From positions 7,539,483 to 7,603,482 of the forward strand of contig CALNVZ010002100.1 in assembly GCA_940671915.1 (NCBI GenBank): a stretch of 64,000 nucleotides of DNA, given 5' to 3'. The translations under genes and the position numbers were made by a program. The notes beneath the pieces are model-generated. The model was not told the DNA's origin. It made no database searches and saw only the letters and a program-made list of their open reading frames with translations. Below, piece after piece: positions 36,379 to 50,900 of this stretch. Within the stretch, counting starts at the first letter, position 1; each line of letters starts with the position of its first letter. The stretch is from Paracentrotus lividus (lineage: Eukaryota > Echinodermata > Echinoidea > Camarodonta > Echinidae).

Positions 36379-36968
36379 TTAAAGGAGAATGAAACCCTAG
36401 GATTCAGTTGAATTGTATGAAGAGAAAAAAATCAAAGAAAAAGATTAAAGAAAGTTTGAGAACAAGTGAATAAATAATAAGAATGTTATGTGCATTTGAA
36501 TGTTGTGATCACTAACGCTATGGAGATCTTCACACTGGCAACAGGCCCAAGATGTGTGATGTCACACATGAACAACTCTCCCATATAACATACAAAAAAA
36601 TACAAAAAATTCTTCTTTTTCCTCATTCTAATGGTAGTACAGACTATTCACACATGATTATATTTTGTGAACTTGCATTACATGTCCTCCCATGAAAAGA
36701 ATCTCAGATCTTTTAACGGAATTAATAAAAAAGACAATTTGAGTGAAATATGTACAAAAGTAATGGGGAAGTTGTTCATGTATGACGTCACACATCTTGG
36801 GCCCGTTGCCAATTTGAGGATCCCCATAGCAGTAGTGATCACAACATTCAAGTGCTCATAACTTTCTTATTATTCATTCATTTTTTCTCAAATTTTCATT
36901 GATCAGCTTCTTTGATTTTCCTGTTTTTGTACAATTTAATGAATTCCTAGGGTTTCCTTCCCCTTTAA
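36379..36968. mobile_element. MITE family E relative (TTAAAGGAGAATGAAACCC ends)
   Basis: Left TTAAAGGAGAATGAAACCCT and right AGGGTTTCCTTCCCCTTTAA are inverted. The arms pair through GATCACTA/TAGTGATC and ACAGGCCCAAGATGTGTGAT. It shares TTGCCAATTTGAGGAT with 16947-17267. Confidence 0.85.
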
Positions 36969-36999
36969 TAGTTTTCATAAATTTGCACGAGAACATTCT

Positions 37000-39806
37000 A
37001 GTGTTCAAAATGACAACCATGTAAATGAACATGGAAACAGTTTGAGATGCACATGTACATTGTCGATATAATTTGTATAGGCTTATATGCAAATAAGCTT
37101 CCTTTTAACATAATTCATATTCAAATTAACATTTACAACTAAATTTACACCGGCCTATATGGTTTGAAGAAATTATGATTTCGCTCTATTGTTCATTAAC
37201 ACGCTGGACACCTTTTGAGTATTTTTTTTTTTTTTTAATCTTAATATTTTTCTATGCGTAACCAATATATTACAAATACAAAACTGTTAACTTAAATGTA
37301 TATCTAAAATTGGATCTAAGGAACACAATGTAAAAAAAAATGACGTATTCAATTTACTGAACATGATAGACATATTTTCGAACCAATATTAAGGTCATCA
37401 CAGATACACACGAATTCATACTTCCTCGTTAATTTTCCATTAAAATGTGTGGCAGAACCGATGTTCTCAATCAAACACGGAAGAGACTTTTTGAAAATGA
37501 TTTGTACATTTCAATATACAACATTTAATATGTTATCACTTCCTGTTGATCAAATGGAAATAAAGGAGAGGAAAGCAAAGACATGAGAGGTTCAAAATTT
37601 ACACAAATTGTACATTAACAAATATAATATATGAAGTAGAAACAGCAGGAAAACATTTAGGAATAACTGGACTAGTAGGCCTATGCTATTAAAACAAAAA
37701 TATACTCATGAATGGAAATTAGTCACTGGTCTAAATCGTGTTGGGAGTCATAACATTCCCCACCAAAAAAGGGTATTTTTAATAAATAAAATAAATAAAT
37801 AAATGAAATATATAATATCTTTATGATATTCAAGAATGGATCAGTTACGCAGAGTTACGTCTACTTACGACTCTGCGAATGTATGCGTACGTGCTGCGTC
37901 CACTTAGCGAAATCTATTCACAGCGAACGTAACTAAAGTGTCTGTGAAATTCCAGTTGTGCGAGACAAAAATAGAATGTAGCAAAATGTCACCCAACAGG
38001 TCAATGTTTATGTTTTGCCTGACACAATTATCAAATTATTCATGTTTGTTATTCAAACAATTATAAGAATTTACATGAATCGTTGAGTGCAAGGGCTAGG
38101 CTGCTCGTAAATCTTGTATGTCTCTCAATGACGAATATTACACGTACATTCATGCAATTTGAAACCATGTTCTGAAATCTTTCCCAGTTTTTATACAGAA
38201 AGCTGATAATACTGAAAGGGTGTGGGTATGAGAAGAGGGGGGGGGGGATGCATATTCCCATGGCAGTGTCCAATGTATCAAATCAAAATTAAAAATTCTA
38301 ACATAGAGTAGTTAAATATCCACTACTTTCCAAAGTGAAATTTCAACCTACAGACATAAACAACCCAACTTCGGAAACACATATATTGTGGATTAGCTCT
38401 AAAATATACTTTGCATTTGACTAGTACTAGGCCTTCACCATTACCAAGGACGAATAGCTTTTAAGCCACAATTACACTGTGTTGCATTGTTACATTTCAT
38501 GGTAAAGCAAAAAATGTTTGCCAGATATGATTCTGAATTATACATCACATCCTATGTTAAGAGCCCAATTGTTTTATTTTATTCATTCCATCTAATATCG
38601 AGTAAACGTCTTTCTCGCTTTTACCAGACAAATTAACCTGTAGTAGTATGTTGTTGCAGCAAGACAAACCAAATACAAAAATCAAAGTCGTGAGACCTGA
38701 CATTTCATATAATTTAACATATTTTTACTCTTATACTGAACTATACGAAGGGCACTGAAATGAAATATAGATAAATATATATTACTCAAGAAACTGAAAA
38801 TATATGCAGCACACTACATTATACAATTCACAAAGTATGTATGTTAAAAGTGTGCAACAATTTTATTTGCCAAAATTATATAGTAGACAACTTTTTAAAG
38901 CTATTTTATAGTTTGGAAATCTAGATATACCATGTATACGTCAATACGATCATTCACATTTTGAATTATATATTCTATGATTCAATGACATAGAAAGAAA
39001 GATTATACAAAGAACACATATCACTTGAAAAATTAAATCTGAAAATCGTTACAAATGTGCATGAATTTGAAAAATAATTCAAAAGTCGAAACCCCGGCAA
39101 ATCAGCTATATTCTCTTTTAAATGTAACAACTTTACAGGCACGTCATAAATTAGCTAAATCTATAAAATGATCATCGATTTAGAATGCCGATTTAATGTG
39201 AATAATTTGCCAATAGAGGGTGCTAGATCTGCTCTAACGGCCAAATTAAAATCTTTACAAATATTCATGCAGAGTGTAATAAAAAATGGTGTCGCAGATA
39301 CTTAGCTTGTTTTTATAGTTGGAGCGTCAAGCTTATGAAAACTATAACCCCTCTTTAAACAGGGTGACATACATGGCCAAGAGATGGTTTAAAAATTAGC
39401 AAATGTAGCTACTTACATACAGCACAAAATATGTTTACATTATGTACAAATAGAGAACACTGATAGTCAGATTTCCAACTACGAGTAATAGTCAGATAGT
39501 TTTAGACATTACTCGTACCATTTTTTTTTTCAAAAAATGACAAATTAGTTTCCCATTTTAAAACCTATTTGTTTCAATTTGAAAGGAAATACACTGCACT
39601 TTCAAGGAGTATGCGGATAGCATTTTTTTAATAAGTTAATGTTAGTAAGAATATCTAAAATATATACAAAATTAAAAAAATAAATTGTTCTAATTTTGGG
39701 CTGAATCTGATGAAGGTCTATGACCGAAAATTCAATTGATTATTCAACAAATAATAGATTTTATTATTTCTACTCTGTTCCTTATTATTATAAAGGCATC
39801 ATCATG
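37000..39806. other. Long AT-rich stretch without recognised gene or repeat
   Basis: Over 2.8 kb with no ORF above 72 codons. A G run (38239-38247) and short A/T runs are the only simple repeats. Could be intergenic or an intron of an unseen gene. Confidence 0.5.
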
Positions 39807-40656
39807 TATACCGAGTGAGTAAAAAAAAAACTTTACACCTAGAAAAATGTCAATAAAAAGAAAAACAATTTATAAACCCCAAATTATTTTACATATTTTG
39901 AAAGAGTAACTCCTCCCGCATATTCTGGTACCATTTTTTGTGTGATATGTCTTTACGCTTGGATAAGCACGATGCATTGTTTGCGAACATGTCAATTTCG
40001 AATTGTGCCAGAATGGGAGTAAAATCAAAACAACAAAAAGCTAGAAAAAAGCAACTTCATCCTGATTAAAATAGCATAACTTTTTAACGAAAATGTCTTC
40101 CGCTTAATAGCTTGGCAGGGTTGTTGTTACACATATTGACTACATTTTGTATGAAAATTAGATAGATCTGTAGAGTCAGGCATGAGTGAGCACACGTCAA
40201 ATACAAAGTAATCACTTTTCGAAAGTATTAGGAGGCCCTTTTTGGTCTGTCAGTGGCAATTTAGTCTTTAGTGTGTACTCATTCGTGCATTACTTCACGA
40301 GTCGATCTAATATTCATACAAAATGTAGTCAATATGTGTAACAACAACTCTGCCAAGTTATTAAGCAAAAGACATTTTTGTTAAAAAGTTATGCTATTTT
40401 AATCAGGATGAAGTTGCTTTTTTTTTCTAGCTTTTTGTTGTTTTGATTTTTCTGGCACAATTCGAAATTGACATGTTCGCAAACAATGCGTCCTGTTCAT
40501 CCAAGCGTAAAGACATATCACACGAAAAATGGTACCAGAAGATGCGGGAGGAGTTACTCTTTCAGAATATGTAAAATAATTTGGGGTTTATAAATTGGTT
40601 TTCTTTTTATTGACATTTTATCTAGGTGTAAATTTTTTTTTTACTCACTCGGTATA
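39807..40656. mobile_element. MITE family G, 850-bp palindrome (TATACCGAGTGAGTAAA ends)
   Basis: Left TATACCGAGTGAGTAAA and right TTTACTCACTCGGTATA are perfect ends (allowing A/T run length). The arms pair for about 400 bp each, with GGTACCATTTTT, TTCGAAATTGACATGTTCG and AGGATGAAGTTGC landmarks. A TA flank suggests Tc1/mariner type. Confidence 0.85.
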
Positions 40657-40667
40657 AACAGTTACAG

Positions 40668-41062
40668 CTCGCTGTTCCGAAGTTCGTTACTGAACTATAC
40701 CAGGATTTTCGTTTGTCCGAGGTTCGTTCGTTCAAACATTTGATGCACTAGCCTGAAGGTTCATTCGTCTAAAAGGGAAATCAGGTCATGCCAAAATCCT
40801 AAAATAAAATACCTGTGAGAAAATAACATCGGGTTCGTTATTCTAAAGAATCATTCATCCCAACATGATATAGGGTTCATTCATCTATTCGTCTATTCAT
40901 CTATTTCATTTTCGGACGAATGAACCCCTTTTCATAATTTATAGGATGAATGATCTTTTGGAAAAACGAACTTTCAGAATTAACATTTTTCATTTGTGAA
41001 CCGTACTTTACTTTCGGACGAATGAACCTTTGGACACATGAACCTTCGGAACGAGGAGTTGC
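40668..41062. repeat. GTTCGTT/TTCGGACGAATGAAC motif quilt
   Basis: Variants of TTCCGAAGTTCGTT and TTTCGGACGAATGAACC recur throughout. The ends (CTGTTCCGAAGTTCGTT and AACCTTCGGAACGA) are roughly inverted. It lies 11 bp after the family G palindrome. A related quilt is at 9010-9300. Confidence 0.55.
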
Positions 41063-41262
41063 ACCCTTACAAACATCTTGTAAATCCTATCTTACCGTAA
41101 TATGTAGGTAATTTAACTACTTAGGTAATCCATCAAACATGGATTTGATGATATATCAAATGCAAAGGTAAAATAACAAATTTTTTTTTTTAAAGGCAAT
41201 ATATGGAATTTACTTGACACAACTGTCTTTTGATGGATTTTCTTCTACAGTTGCATGCAGAG

Positions 41263-41396
41263 TGGCATTTCATCAAAGGACTTGTCGGACATTTTATCCG
41301 ACAAATTTGCTCTCAGCCAATCAGATGCAAGCATTTCAGTAGCTTACATGTATAACAGTTTGTCGGATAAAACGTCCGACCAGTCCTTTGATGATC
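41263..41396. mobile_element. MITE family I, degraded copy
   Basis: GGCATTTCATCAAAGGACTT and AGTCCTTTGATGAT flank the inverted pair GTCGGACATTTTATCCGACA / TGTCGGATAAAACGTCCGAC. The outer ends have drifted compared with 53890. Confidence 0.8.
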
Positions 41397-41940
41397 TTGT
41401 ATTGTTTATTAATACAAGATGTGTCATTTTCATACCTTTATGTGATCACTGAAGCATAACTTGTAATGCTCTCATGGTCATTACTTGGTCATTCTTATTT
41501 TTGATAGATGAAATGATATCCTTCCATTTGATACACATTACCTGATATTTCAGTCTATTTTTCTTTCTTTCTTTTTTTGTTGCATTTTTAGAGGAATTAA
41601 AATTGAGATATTGATTCTTGTGTACAACCCCTGTACAAATTCAATGGAGGAAATTTCTACTTGAAATGTACTTGTCTAAAAAAATTCTAAAATTAGTCAT
41701 GCCAATTAAAGTACTATAAATCATATAAAATTAAAGCAAACTATGCATGCAATTATAAAAAAAACCTGAATGACCCAGCCAGAATCAATGAGACATTGCG
41801 AGTTATGTTTCAATGATCACAGTAAAGTATGAAAATGACGTTAATTCGCTCAATTGACTATATCTGTCCACGCATGGATGATCATGATGCATGTTGATCA
41901 AATTGAAGGCTATTGTCTTACCTTTTGATACGTTTCATTC

Positions 41941-42335
41941 TGGGTCATTCCATGGGGTTGGGGCAATTTTTCATCCAATGTCCCCTGTAACGGAGGTATC
42001 AACTTTTGCAGTTCACCATGAAGATCAATTCAGATGTGGTTAAGTTTTGAGCTGTCAATGAAAAATTGCTCTCTTTTCTCTGTAATAGACATTAAAATTT
42101 GCACAGGGATACAAAAACCTACCACCGTTAAAGGGACATCATATAGCTTTTACATGGACAAGAAATTTTCATGAGTCAAATTGCAATATGCCATAGTCTT
42201 TGAGAAATAATACTGGATGGGACCCCATTTTTTTGCTCATGCCATTATTGGAATATATTTGCCTGGTTTGAAAAAGATATGGATTTGGAGTTGTGGTATG
42301 TCACAAAAATTGCCCCAACCCCATGGAATCACCCA
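41941..42335. mobile_element. MITE with TGGGTCATTCCATGGGGTTG ends
   Basis: Left TGGGTCATTCCATGGGG and GTTGGGGCAATTTTT are mirrored by AAAATTGCCCCAACCCCATG and GAATCACCCA. Internal arms partly pair. No coding capacity. Confidence 0.75.
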
Positions 42336-43762
42336 TCTATTAAGAAACAAACCACAGTTTTATAAGAATATGTGTACTCATTATATCATGGGGGTTGAAT
42401 AATTCTGTATTACCTTCACTAATAGTTCACTGTATTTTTTCGGCTTCTTTAAAAACCAACTAAACTCTTGGATGTACTTTCTCTTTTAGGTAGGAAGAAC
42501 TGTTATCATTTATTTTCCAACTATTAGAAGTATATCAGACACTTATTCAGGAAGATCAGTGCTCCACTGTTTTTATCTTGCAATTTCTTTTCAACCACTT
42601 GACTGCTGCATGGTGCTAATTGCACATTACGGGTATGACCAGTGTCGCGCAGGCGCTTCAAAACAGACAAAGCTCAGATAATAGCATGAACACGTAATAT
42701 TACGTGGTCCGAGCACAGTGTACAAACGCCTAGCACGTAATATTAATATTACACGTAATAACCAGCCAAGTGGTTAATCTATCAAAGTTTATTGAATTAT
42801 CAAACATGCCTAACAACAAGCCCTTCACAGGTGGGAAATTTAACATTAATAAATTTTAAAAATGTAAACAAAGTTTTTTTCTGTGGCAAGACTTATTCCA
42901 TTCTCTAATATATACAAAAACTATTTTGGTTCACTGAGGAATATCATAATTCATTTCATGACTTGAACGTCTTCATGTATTTCACAAGATAATATAAACA
43001 AATTAATTTTACAGGCACCTTTGCACTCAGTAAAAAACAAAATTATCATCACAAAGGCTCTCTACATAATCAACAAAAAGATGATTGCAAAGTGTACCTT
43101 CGTGACTGATAGGGAGAGTGATGTTCATATGGGGAAAAAATTCCTAGGTAATTGACATTACAAAAAGCATGCATTTTTTGGATTGTTTGTATTGCAGATC
43201 AGTAGATAATAATACATGGGTCTTCTAATTCATACAGCTCAATGATCTCATGATACTGAAGGGATTGGGCCCCAAAAACCTACTTAACTTTTATCTTGTC
43301 AAATTATGCGCAAACATGAGTCGGTAGCTGACGTTACAAAAAACAGACATGGATTTTGATGGTGTGGTTTCCAATCAAGTTATCTCATTTCTGAGACGTG
43401 GTAGAGTGATATGTTTGACATGACACCATACCTAGGCTCTTTGGAAAAGATGTGGAAAAAAAATTAAATTTTCCTTATGCTATAACAATTTTACTAACGT
43501 CTGTCCAGCTTTTCATCCTTTTGTAATTTACCAAATATCCCATGATTATTGGAAACAAAGAATTCATACGTCGTATATATACACCAAAGTACTTTGGCAA
43601 AATTTATAGGAAAAAATAATAAAAGAAACCACCAAAATCTGCAAAAACAGGAATTGCTTATCTATGTTCCCACTTGTTTGTTATTAAAAAATGATGGTTA
43701 CAGATTTCAATGAAATCAAGGAAAATCTTGAGGTGGGGTGATTTCACATTCAGATGCATGTT
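42336..43762. other. Gene-free stretch
   Basis: AT-rich. The motif ACGTAATATTA(A)TATTACACGT near 42736-42761 is a short palindrome. No exon or known repeat is recognised. Confidence 0.5.
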
Positions 43763-44393
43763 TAAAGGACTCCTCCGGGCTGGAGATTTGCATTATTAGA
43801 AAAATAGAATAAAATCTAAAAAGCACAACACTGAAACTTTCATCAAAATCGAATCACAAATAGCAAAGTTATGAATTTTCTTAGGTTTTGAATTTTTTTA
43901 GGAAACAGTTTTTGCCATCTTCAAATTGGCAAACTGATGATGTCTCAGTCCCCCTACTTTCTTTGTATTTTATTGTATGAAATACCAATTATCAAGATTT
44001 TCTCCCCCAAGGACATAAAAACAGGGATTAATCCTTGTGGAATGTTCATGGTCACTAGTGCTTTTACCTATTTCATTATGAGGGATAGATTTTCTGTATA
44101 CGCAATATATGAAAAAATGAGAAAAATAGGATTCCATATTTTAATATTCAATAAAATACACAAGAAGTAGGGGGACTGTGACATCATCATTTTGCTCATT
44201 TGAATATTCAAATATTCAAATGAGACAATCAGACAATGCCAAGAACTGTTACGAAAAAAAACTTCAATACCTCAAAAAATGCATAACTTTGTTAGTTTTC
44301 ATCCGATTTTGATGAAATTTGCTGTGTTTTGCTTGTTAAATTTTACTTTACTTAACAAAACTTTTTAACTTCAGCCCGGAGTCCTCCTTTAAA
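43761..44393. mobile_element. MITE (TTTAAAGGACTCCTCCGGGC ends)
   Basis: Left TTTAAAGGACTCCTCCGGGC and right GCCCGGAGTCCTCCTTTAAA are inverted. The arms carry CTTTCATCAAAATCG / CCGATTTTGATGAAA and AGTCCCCCTAC / GTAGGGGGACT. It lies 380 bp beyond the RYBP stop and may supply its polyadenylation signal (AATAAAA, minus strand, near 43970). Confidence 0.85.
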
Positions 44394-44771
44394 GAAGCCT
44401 CCAAGTGTTCATGTATGTAAATCTTTGAGAACGGGCTGAAATTATAGCATTAGAAATTGACCACAGGGTTATTAACACAAGGGCATGTGTCATACGAGCA
44501 TGCATCATACAATAACACAAAAAATCACATTCTTTTCCCAAATATCTACGATAAATTCATAATATGAGAGTGTTTTTCGAGGACCACATCTCCAGCACCA
44601 TAGCAGCTATTTCACCAAATTATCATCACTTACCCTCATTATAAGATCAGCAGCATACAGTATCATATCAAAGTCGTTCTTTCTTAGTATTTTAACCTTT
44701 CATTCATTTATCGATTTCCAATCAGTCTTACAAGAAATGCTTTGAAAAGATAAAAGGAAGGCGCATCGACC

Positions 44772-44946
44772 CTATATTCCATTTACATTGTTAGTTGTTT
44801 GATCACTAGATGATGTGTTTTCATCGGAGTCTGGTGAAACTCTCGTGTGTGCCTTTTCTCTGTATTCTGTGATGATAACAGGGACATCATTCACCACAAC
44901 CTGAGTTGATATTGCAGAACTTCTATCCACATTTTTTAATCTGGGT
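44772..44946 (-). CDS. RYBP: RYBP/YAF2 exon 4, RING1-binding C terminus and stop
   Basis: The acceptor GACTACTACAG precedes 44946. The exon encodes PRLKNVDRSS, a beta-strand-like VVVNDVPVIITEYREK and a Ser/Thr/Asp-rich tail ending in NVNGI and TAG (44774-44772). In vertebrate RYBP the equivalent PRLKNVDRS and VTVIITDFKEK segment pairs with the RAWUL domain of RING1B. The Ser-rich tail is shorter than in vertebrates. No clear AATAAA is seen close after the stop; one lies about 800 nt downstream inside a MITE. Confidence 0.95.
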
Positions 44947-47900
44947 CTGTAGTAGTCGAAAAGAAAGAGGAAAGGAAAAAAACAAAAAACAGGTTCTACC
45001 ATCAGGAAGCAGAGAAAAGAATATTTTCTGTAATTTATAATTAAGGAATTATTCCTACTAACAGCTAGAATGGTGTTACCTCTTTACACCGAGTCCATCA
45101 GGATATAGTATTTATTCTCAGTGGGGAAATAAATAAACGTACATTTATGTATCTAAATGAATGCTAAACAGTACTTTAACATTGACCGAAAATCTGACAT
45201 TGATAGACATAGCATACAAACTGGTTTTGAAAAAAATGTTCCGTAGGTCATATAATGGTTTTAACATTCCAAAATACAATTTATTCTCTTAGGATGAAAA
45301 TGAATCCCACAGTCAAACGTATCAGACCACAGCACCCTCCGCTTTATAAGATCTAGGCACAGTTTTCTTCATTCTATCGTGCCCCTGAACCAAAGCCCCC
45401 ACAACCATAGGCTAGACCTTTGGTCAACCCGCTTTGTCTGCACCACGCAGTGTCAACACCAGCCCAAAAGAGTCCCTCCCACCAGGATTCCATGGCCTTT
45501 CTGCCTGTGTTTAAACCGCTTGCGAGCTGGAGTTGGCCATTGCAAGACTCTAATGGTCAAATGGGGCATCAACACTGAAGGACGGCCAGTGTGTGAATGC
45601 GGAGAGGAGGAGACCATGAGTCACCTCCAACAATGCCCTCTTCTGTCTTCCCTCTGTTCCCCAGCTGATCTTACTACCCTTTCGCCTAATGGGATCACCA
45701 GCGTTCAGTATCTAATGGGCAGAGTCCGAATCAAATTCTAATTCACAAATAAACAAAAATTGAGAGAAAGGACTTGAGAAGAAGAAGAAGAAGACCCTCT
45801 GTAATGACTTGTACACGTGTCCAAAATTCATCCCTCATGTTGTCTGGTAGGAACGTTGCCATATTTACCCAGGGGGCAAGACGTGTGGATTCGTATCTAA
45901 ACAGTAGTCCTATATAATATGATTCTATGTACCAATATCAACACCGCTAGGGTGGACTACCCAATGATACAGGTGGACGAAGGTCCCTACAGGCAGGGGT
46001 GCCCGGAATAGCAGCCCTTTTTATCAAAAAAAAAAGTATTTTGAAGAAAAGGACCAGAAAAAATTTCTCTAAACGCAAAAGAATTTTAACAAATTTTTTA
46101 TTTTAATGTATTAAATTTTATAGAAAGAGCTGACTGTTGTTACTTTCTGAAAATGTGTATATCAATATCTCCCATGCTCTGTAAAAAAGATTGGAGTAAA
46201 ACCTTGTTTTAATAAAAGTTATTATTATTGTCATCAAATATACCACAAAATGAGCATCCACAAAAAGAATTTCTCAAGTGAATTATATGTCACTGAGGCC
46301 GTAGGCCGAGGTGACATATAATTCACTTGAGATATTCTAAATCTATAGCTGCACGTACTGTATATTCAACTCAAGAGCATGCACTATATGTATAATATGG
46401 TTTTCTCCATAAATGGGCAAAATTTTGGATTTTTTTTTGTATATTATGTTCATAGCTTTAGCGTATAATAACTTTTTATCAAAATAAGGTATTACTCCAA
46501 TCTCTTTGCCTAGGACATATTAATGGGCACATTTTTAGAAAGTAGCAACTGTCAGTTTTTTTTAGAAATTTTATTACATTAAAATAAAAAATATATTAAA
46601 AATTCATTTTTGGAAAAAATACAAAAATGAACTAAATTCTCATTAAAATTAACATTTTCCTTAAAAACTCTCTCATATAAAACCAAACTCATTGTGTTTA
46701 GAGAATTTTTCTAGTACTTTTCTTCAAATTTTTTTTTTTTTTTGTAAAAGGGCGGCTACAAAATTCATTTGTTGGTATGGGTAAAGAAGAATCATATTAA
46801 CCCCCCCCCCCCCCCCCCCCCCGGGTTATTCTAATGTGAACTCAAATTTTCAACAACAAAAATTCAAGACTATCTTGCTAATTTTTGATTGATTTTCACC
46901 CAAATTTTGATATATTGTAGCTGAGGGTGTAATCTTATAGGAGTTGGTATAATTCTTCATTTTGATGAATGCATCAGTCAGTAATTCATTCATATTCGTG
47001 TGCGTGTATTCCATACATGGGAGATGATTAAAAAAAAAATTTAAAAAAATGGATATTTCATTTCTGTCTTTCATGAGCAAGTTTTCAGTTAAATCAATGC
47101 TTGGATTTCGCTCAGCAGGATCATGCCTATATTTTGCTTGTATTCTTGGATTTGAGATCTCACTTTCTGTTTATGTGTAATCCCTGTTGGAGATATTCTG
47201 GTCTATCTTGCTTCCAATTTTGATTTCCAGTGGGTAATATTATTTCTATTTTTGGTATCCTTTTCTTTCCCTTTGATCTTCTTCGACTATTTATTTATAA
47301 AAATAACATAAACAGCATTATTTAACTTATATTGTGGTTTGCAATTATTGTTAGTTTGTGCACAAGTCTTTTAGAAATCTGTTCTCTACAAGATATTGAC
47401 ATTTACTTTTTTATTTGACAACCAAATTGTGGTCTATTTAATTTGCATGTAAAGAAGGAATGTCATTTTTTAAATATTTGACATGTTATACTGCTGATAA
47501 TTGTACATCATACAATTACAAAGCTCTAGTGCCATTCTGTGCTTTTACTTTATCATTTCCTCTTTGTCTCTCCCCTTGTGTTATTCATTCTTTTTTTCTT
47601 GTCGAGGGGGCCACATCAAAAGACTATTCTTCTGGAAGCCTCACAACTAATGTAATTAAAATGAAAAAGACCCAGTTTCAGAATTGTTAATCTTGAAAGC
47701 ACTCGAGAGAGTGAGCATAACTTGAATTAATACCAATTCCTACTGGCTGCCTTCAAACTTTTCTTCTTGCCTTTCAAAATTCAACACTATTAATATATGA
47801 CGAGTTTTGTTTGAAAGTTTTCCCACTTTCTGTCATGTCTGGGTATTTTTGGTACAAATCTCCTATCATTACATGTATGCACGATTTGGCAGTGTGGATA

Positions 47901-50900
47901 TTACAGCAACTGAATAACAACATCAAGTGTACATGTATTAAAAAAATATATAAATACATAGGCCCATATTCTACTACAGTGACTAGAGTTGTACTGTAGC
48001 CCTGAAATAGTACATATTTTGAAACGAGAATGCAACGCTGGTTTGCACGCTTGTCTATGAAGCGTCAGTGAAGCGTCCATCTAAATATATGAATCTAGCC
48101 TCTGATGACATCATAGGAGACTAGATGTGTATAATGTACAAACATTTGTAAAAAATTCTAAACCAGGGGTATAGGTGGTTTAGAATTTGATATGGCTTTG
48201 CGAGTTTTATGTTCGAGGAAGCTAACTTATCTATTTTCTTGTTACATTGAAGTTAAAGGTTGTTCAAACTTTGCTTTAAATGAGTGGCATTATTGAACAT
48301 CCCACAACAATTCCATTAATTGCATATATATCATAAAAAATTACATTTTTTTACACGATTGACGTGTTAGTTTGGCCCACATTATATTTAAAAGGACAAC
48401 TGACGAGAAAAACCAATGATAAACTATAGGTGGCAACTCACTTGTCATTAGACGGGATAAGACGGATTTGGAACTAGTTTGAGACTAATTTGAGACGGGT
48501 TTGAAATGACTTTGAAACTAGTGGTGGAGACGTCATAAAGATGTCTCCTGAGCTGAGTTTCCGCGACGTCTCATGACGAAAATAGAACATGTTTATTAAA
48601 ATCACATGAATGTTTTTCCGTTGTGCAGACGTCTCCGAGATGTTTCCGAGACAGGAAAAAATAAATATTGGAGACATCCTGGAATGTCCTAGTCGCGGAG
48701 ACGTCCCCGCGAAGGAAGCAAATATTTCCAAAAGTTTCTAATTCTTTGCCACCGTAGGGGGAATGATTATGTGCATTTAAAGTAAATAATTTATTTAGAG
48801 GGAATAAAACTATTGTCCTATTTCAGCTGAAAATTTTCAGGCCTTTTAATTGTTCCCAGGCCACTGAATCATTAATGAATAGGGCGTGATATTGAAAACT
48901 GTATGACAAGCGCCACTGAACCCATACAACAACAACACTTGGTAGTCAATGGTTAGCAAAATTGTCAAGCGGATATGTAAATAAAAGATTGTTGCGTCAT
49001 TATTTCAAAAGATTCCCAGTTTAATATTGTGCGTTCCAGTGCACTAGAAACTTCCAGCAGTACAAGTTGCACAAGTTCCTGGAAGTCTTTCATTGTGTGA
49101 TCCTATTGTTTAATGTTCTAGAACTCTAGACTGCGTGGTAGAATACTGGCCAAAATGTCTGGCTTGATATCTTGGTTTTTTATTGCTATAGACTCTACAT
49201 GTATATTTGAAACATATTCCAGTGTGATCTGCATTCATGCAAATCTCTGAAAAAAATATTAAACAGGACAATAATATCGAAATTCCTATGGTATCCACAA
49301 GAAATAAGTAAGTAAACAACAAAACTTACATTAACGTTAATTTAGATTTAGGTCTCATTGGTATTTACTTGGCCTAGATGATAGGTCTGTTAGACCTAGA
49401 TCTAATTAATAATAGAATTTTCATTTTCGTCATCATTTTGTCCTAGCCGCTAATCATGAGGCTCCAATCATAAGAACAACTTCTTTTTGGTGAAATTTGA
49501 ACCGGCACTAAAAATACCCTACACTGTCGGTTACATTCAATCCTCAAGTACACTTGAGAAATATATTCATTTAACCAGGTGATCAATATATCCATCAAAG
49601 GTGACTGCCACTGGCCAGGAAAGCAAAAAAATATTTCCATCAATGCAATCAATATCATGTGATGCCCGGTGGACCAATCTGTATGGACTATTTAATATTA
49701 TCAAGAATTACCTGTGTTTCCTTTGCCCTAGGCCTGCTTTTCTGAGATGTTTGGGTTGGTGAAGGCCAGTCCCAGGTGCCATGAATTGTTGGGCCCTCTG
49801 CTGAGCAACCAGCTGTGCATTCAGACGTGGCTTACTGAGAATATAAAGAAAGAATTAATGAACAAACCATTCCGCGCTTTCTAAAGCATTACATTTGGTC
49901 GCATTCAAACGTGAGTGACACAACATTTGGACTGATAGAAGGGTGCATATCTTTGCACTTGTAGGTTATGAATGGATCATGACTACATGGAGGAGTGGCA
50001 TGTGTCATTACCAGTTGGATTTGAATTTTACAATTGGTCCTGGAAATTATGATTACAAAAACAGTGCGTGAGTGACAAAAAAAAACCAAAAAAAACCATG
50101 GGTTTCTGACCATCATTGGTTATGGTTGGACTTGTGCCCAAGTAGATCTCTAAGGGTACCATAAGTGCTGGTATATGTACATGAATAGTGTACCTCTCTG
50201 ACATTTATTGTCCTTATCAATCATTCCCTCTCTGTGGAAAATGGTCTACCTCTATGTGTCGTGAGTCACACGACATCCAAAACGTGAGTGACACGACCAG
50301 TGCATTAAATTAAATGCAACAATTCAAGTAAATAACTAGATCACAATGCCATGTTACAGTAGTCCATGAAAATTACTTTAAGCAAAAAAAATCTGAAAAA
50401 AGTGACTAGATATCATAAAAAGCATTTAAAGCATCATAGTCCCATATGCGCAAATTCTTGTTTGATCAATTATTCAGCGTAAGAAAACTGGATCACATAA
50501 TGTTTGAACTTAAATAATTGGTTGTATCGTAAAGAAGCCTTTGTCTTGATCTCAGATCCTAATTTGCATTTTCAAAGGCACAGTGCACATATTAAAATTT
50601 TAGCTAAATGTCCCACTTAGTTTGAATATGACCATTTAAAAATCTGTGCATACAGACGTGGCTTACTGAGAATATAAAGAAAGAGCAACATGTAAGTGCA
50701 TAGGGACTTACATGTATTGTGATATGCGCTATATAAAAGTGGTATATTATTATTATTAATTAACAAACCGTTCCGCGCTTTAAAAAGAATTACATTTGAG
50801 AATCTGTGCATTCCGCCGCGGCTTACTGAGAATACCAAGAAAGAACAACATTAATGAACAAATTTTTCTGCACTTTAAAAAGCATTACATTTAAAAATCT

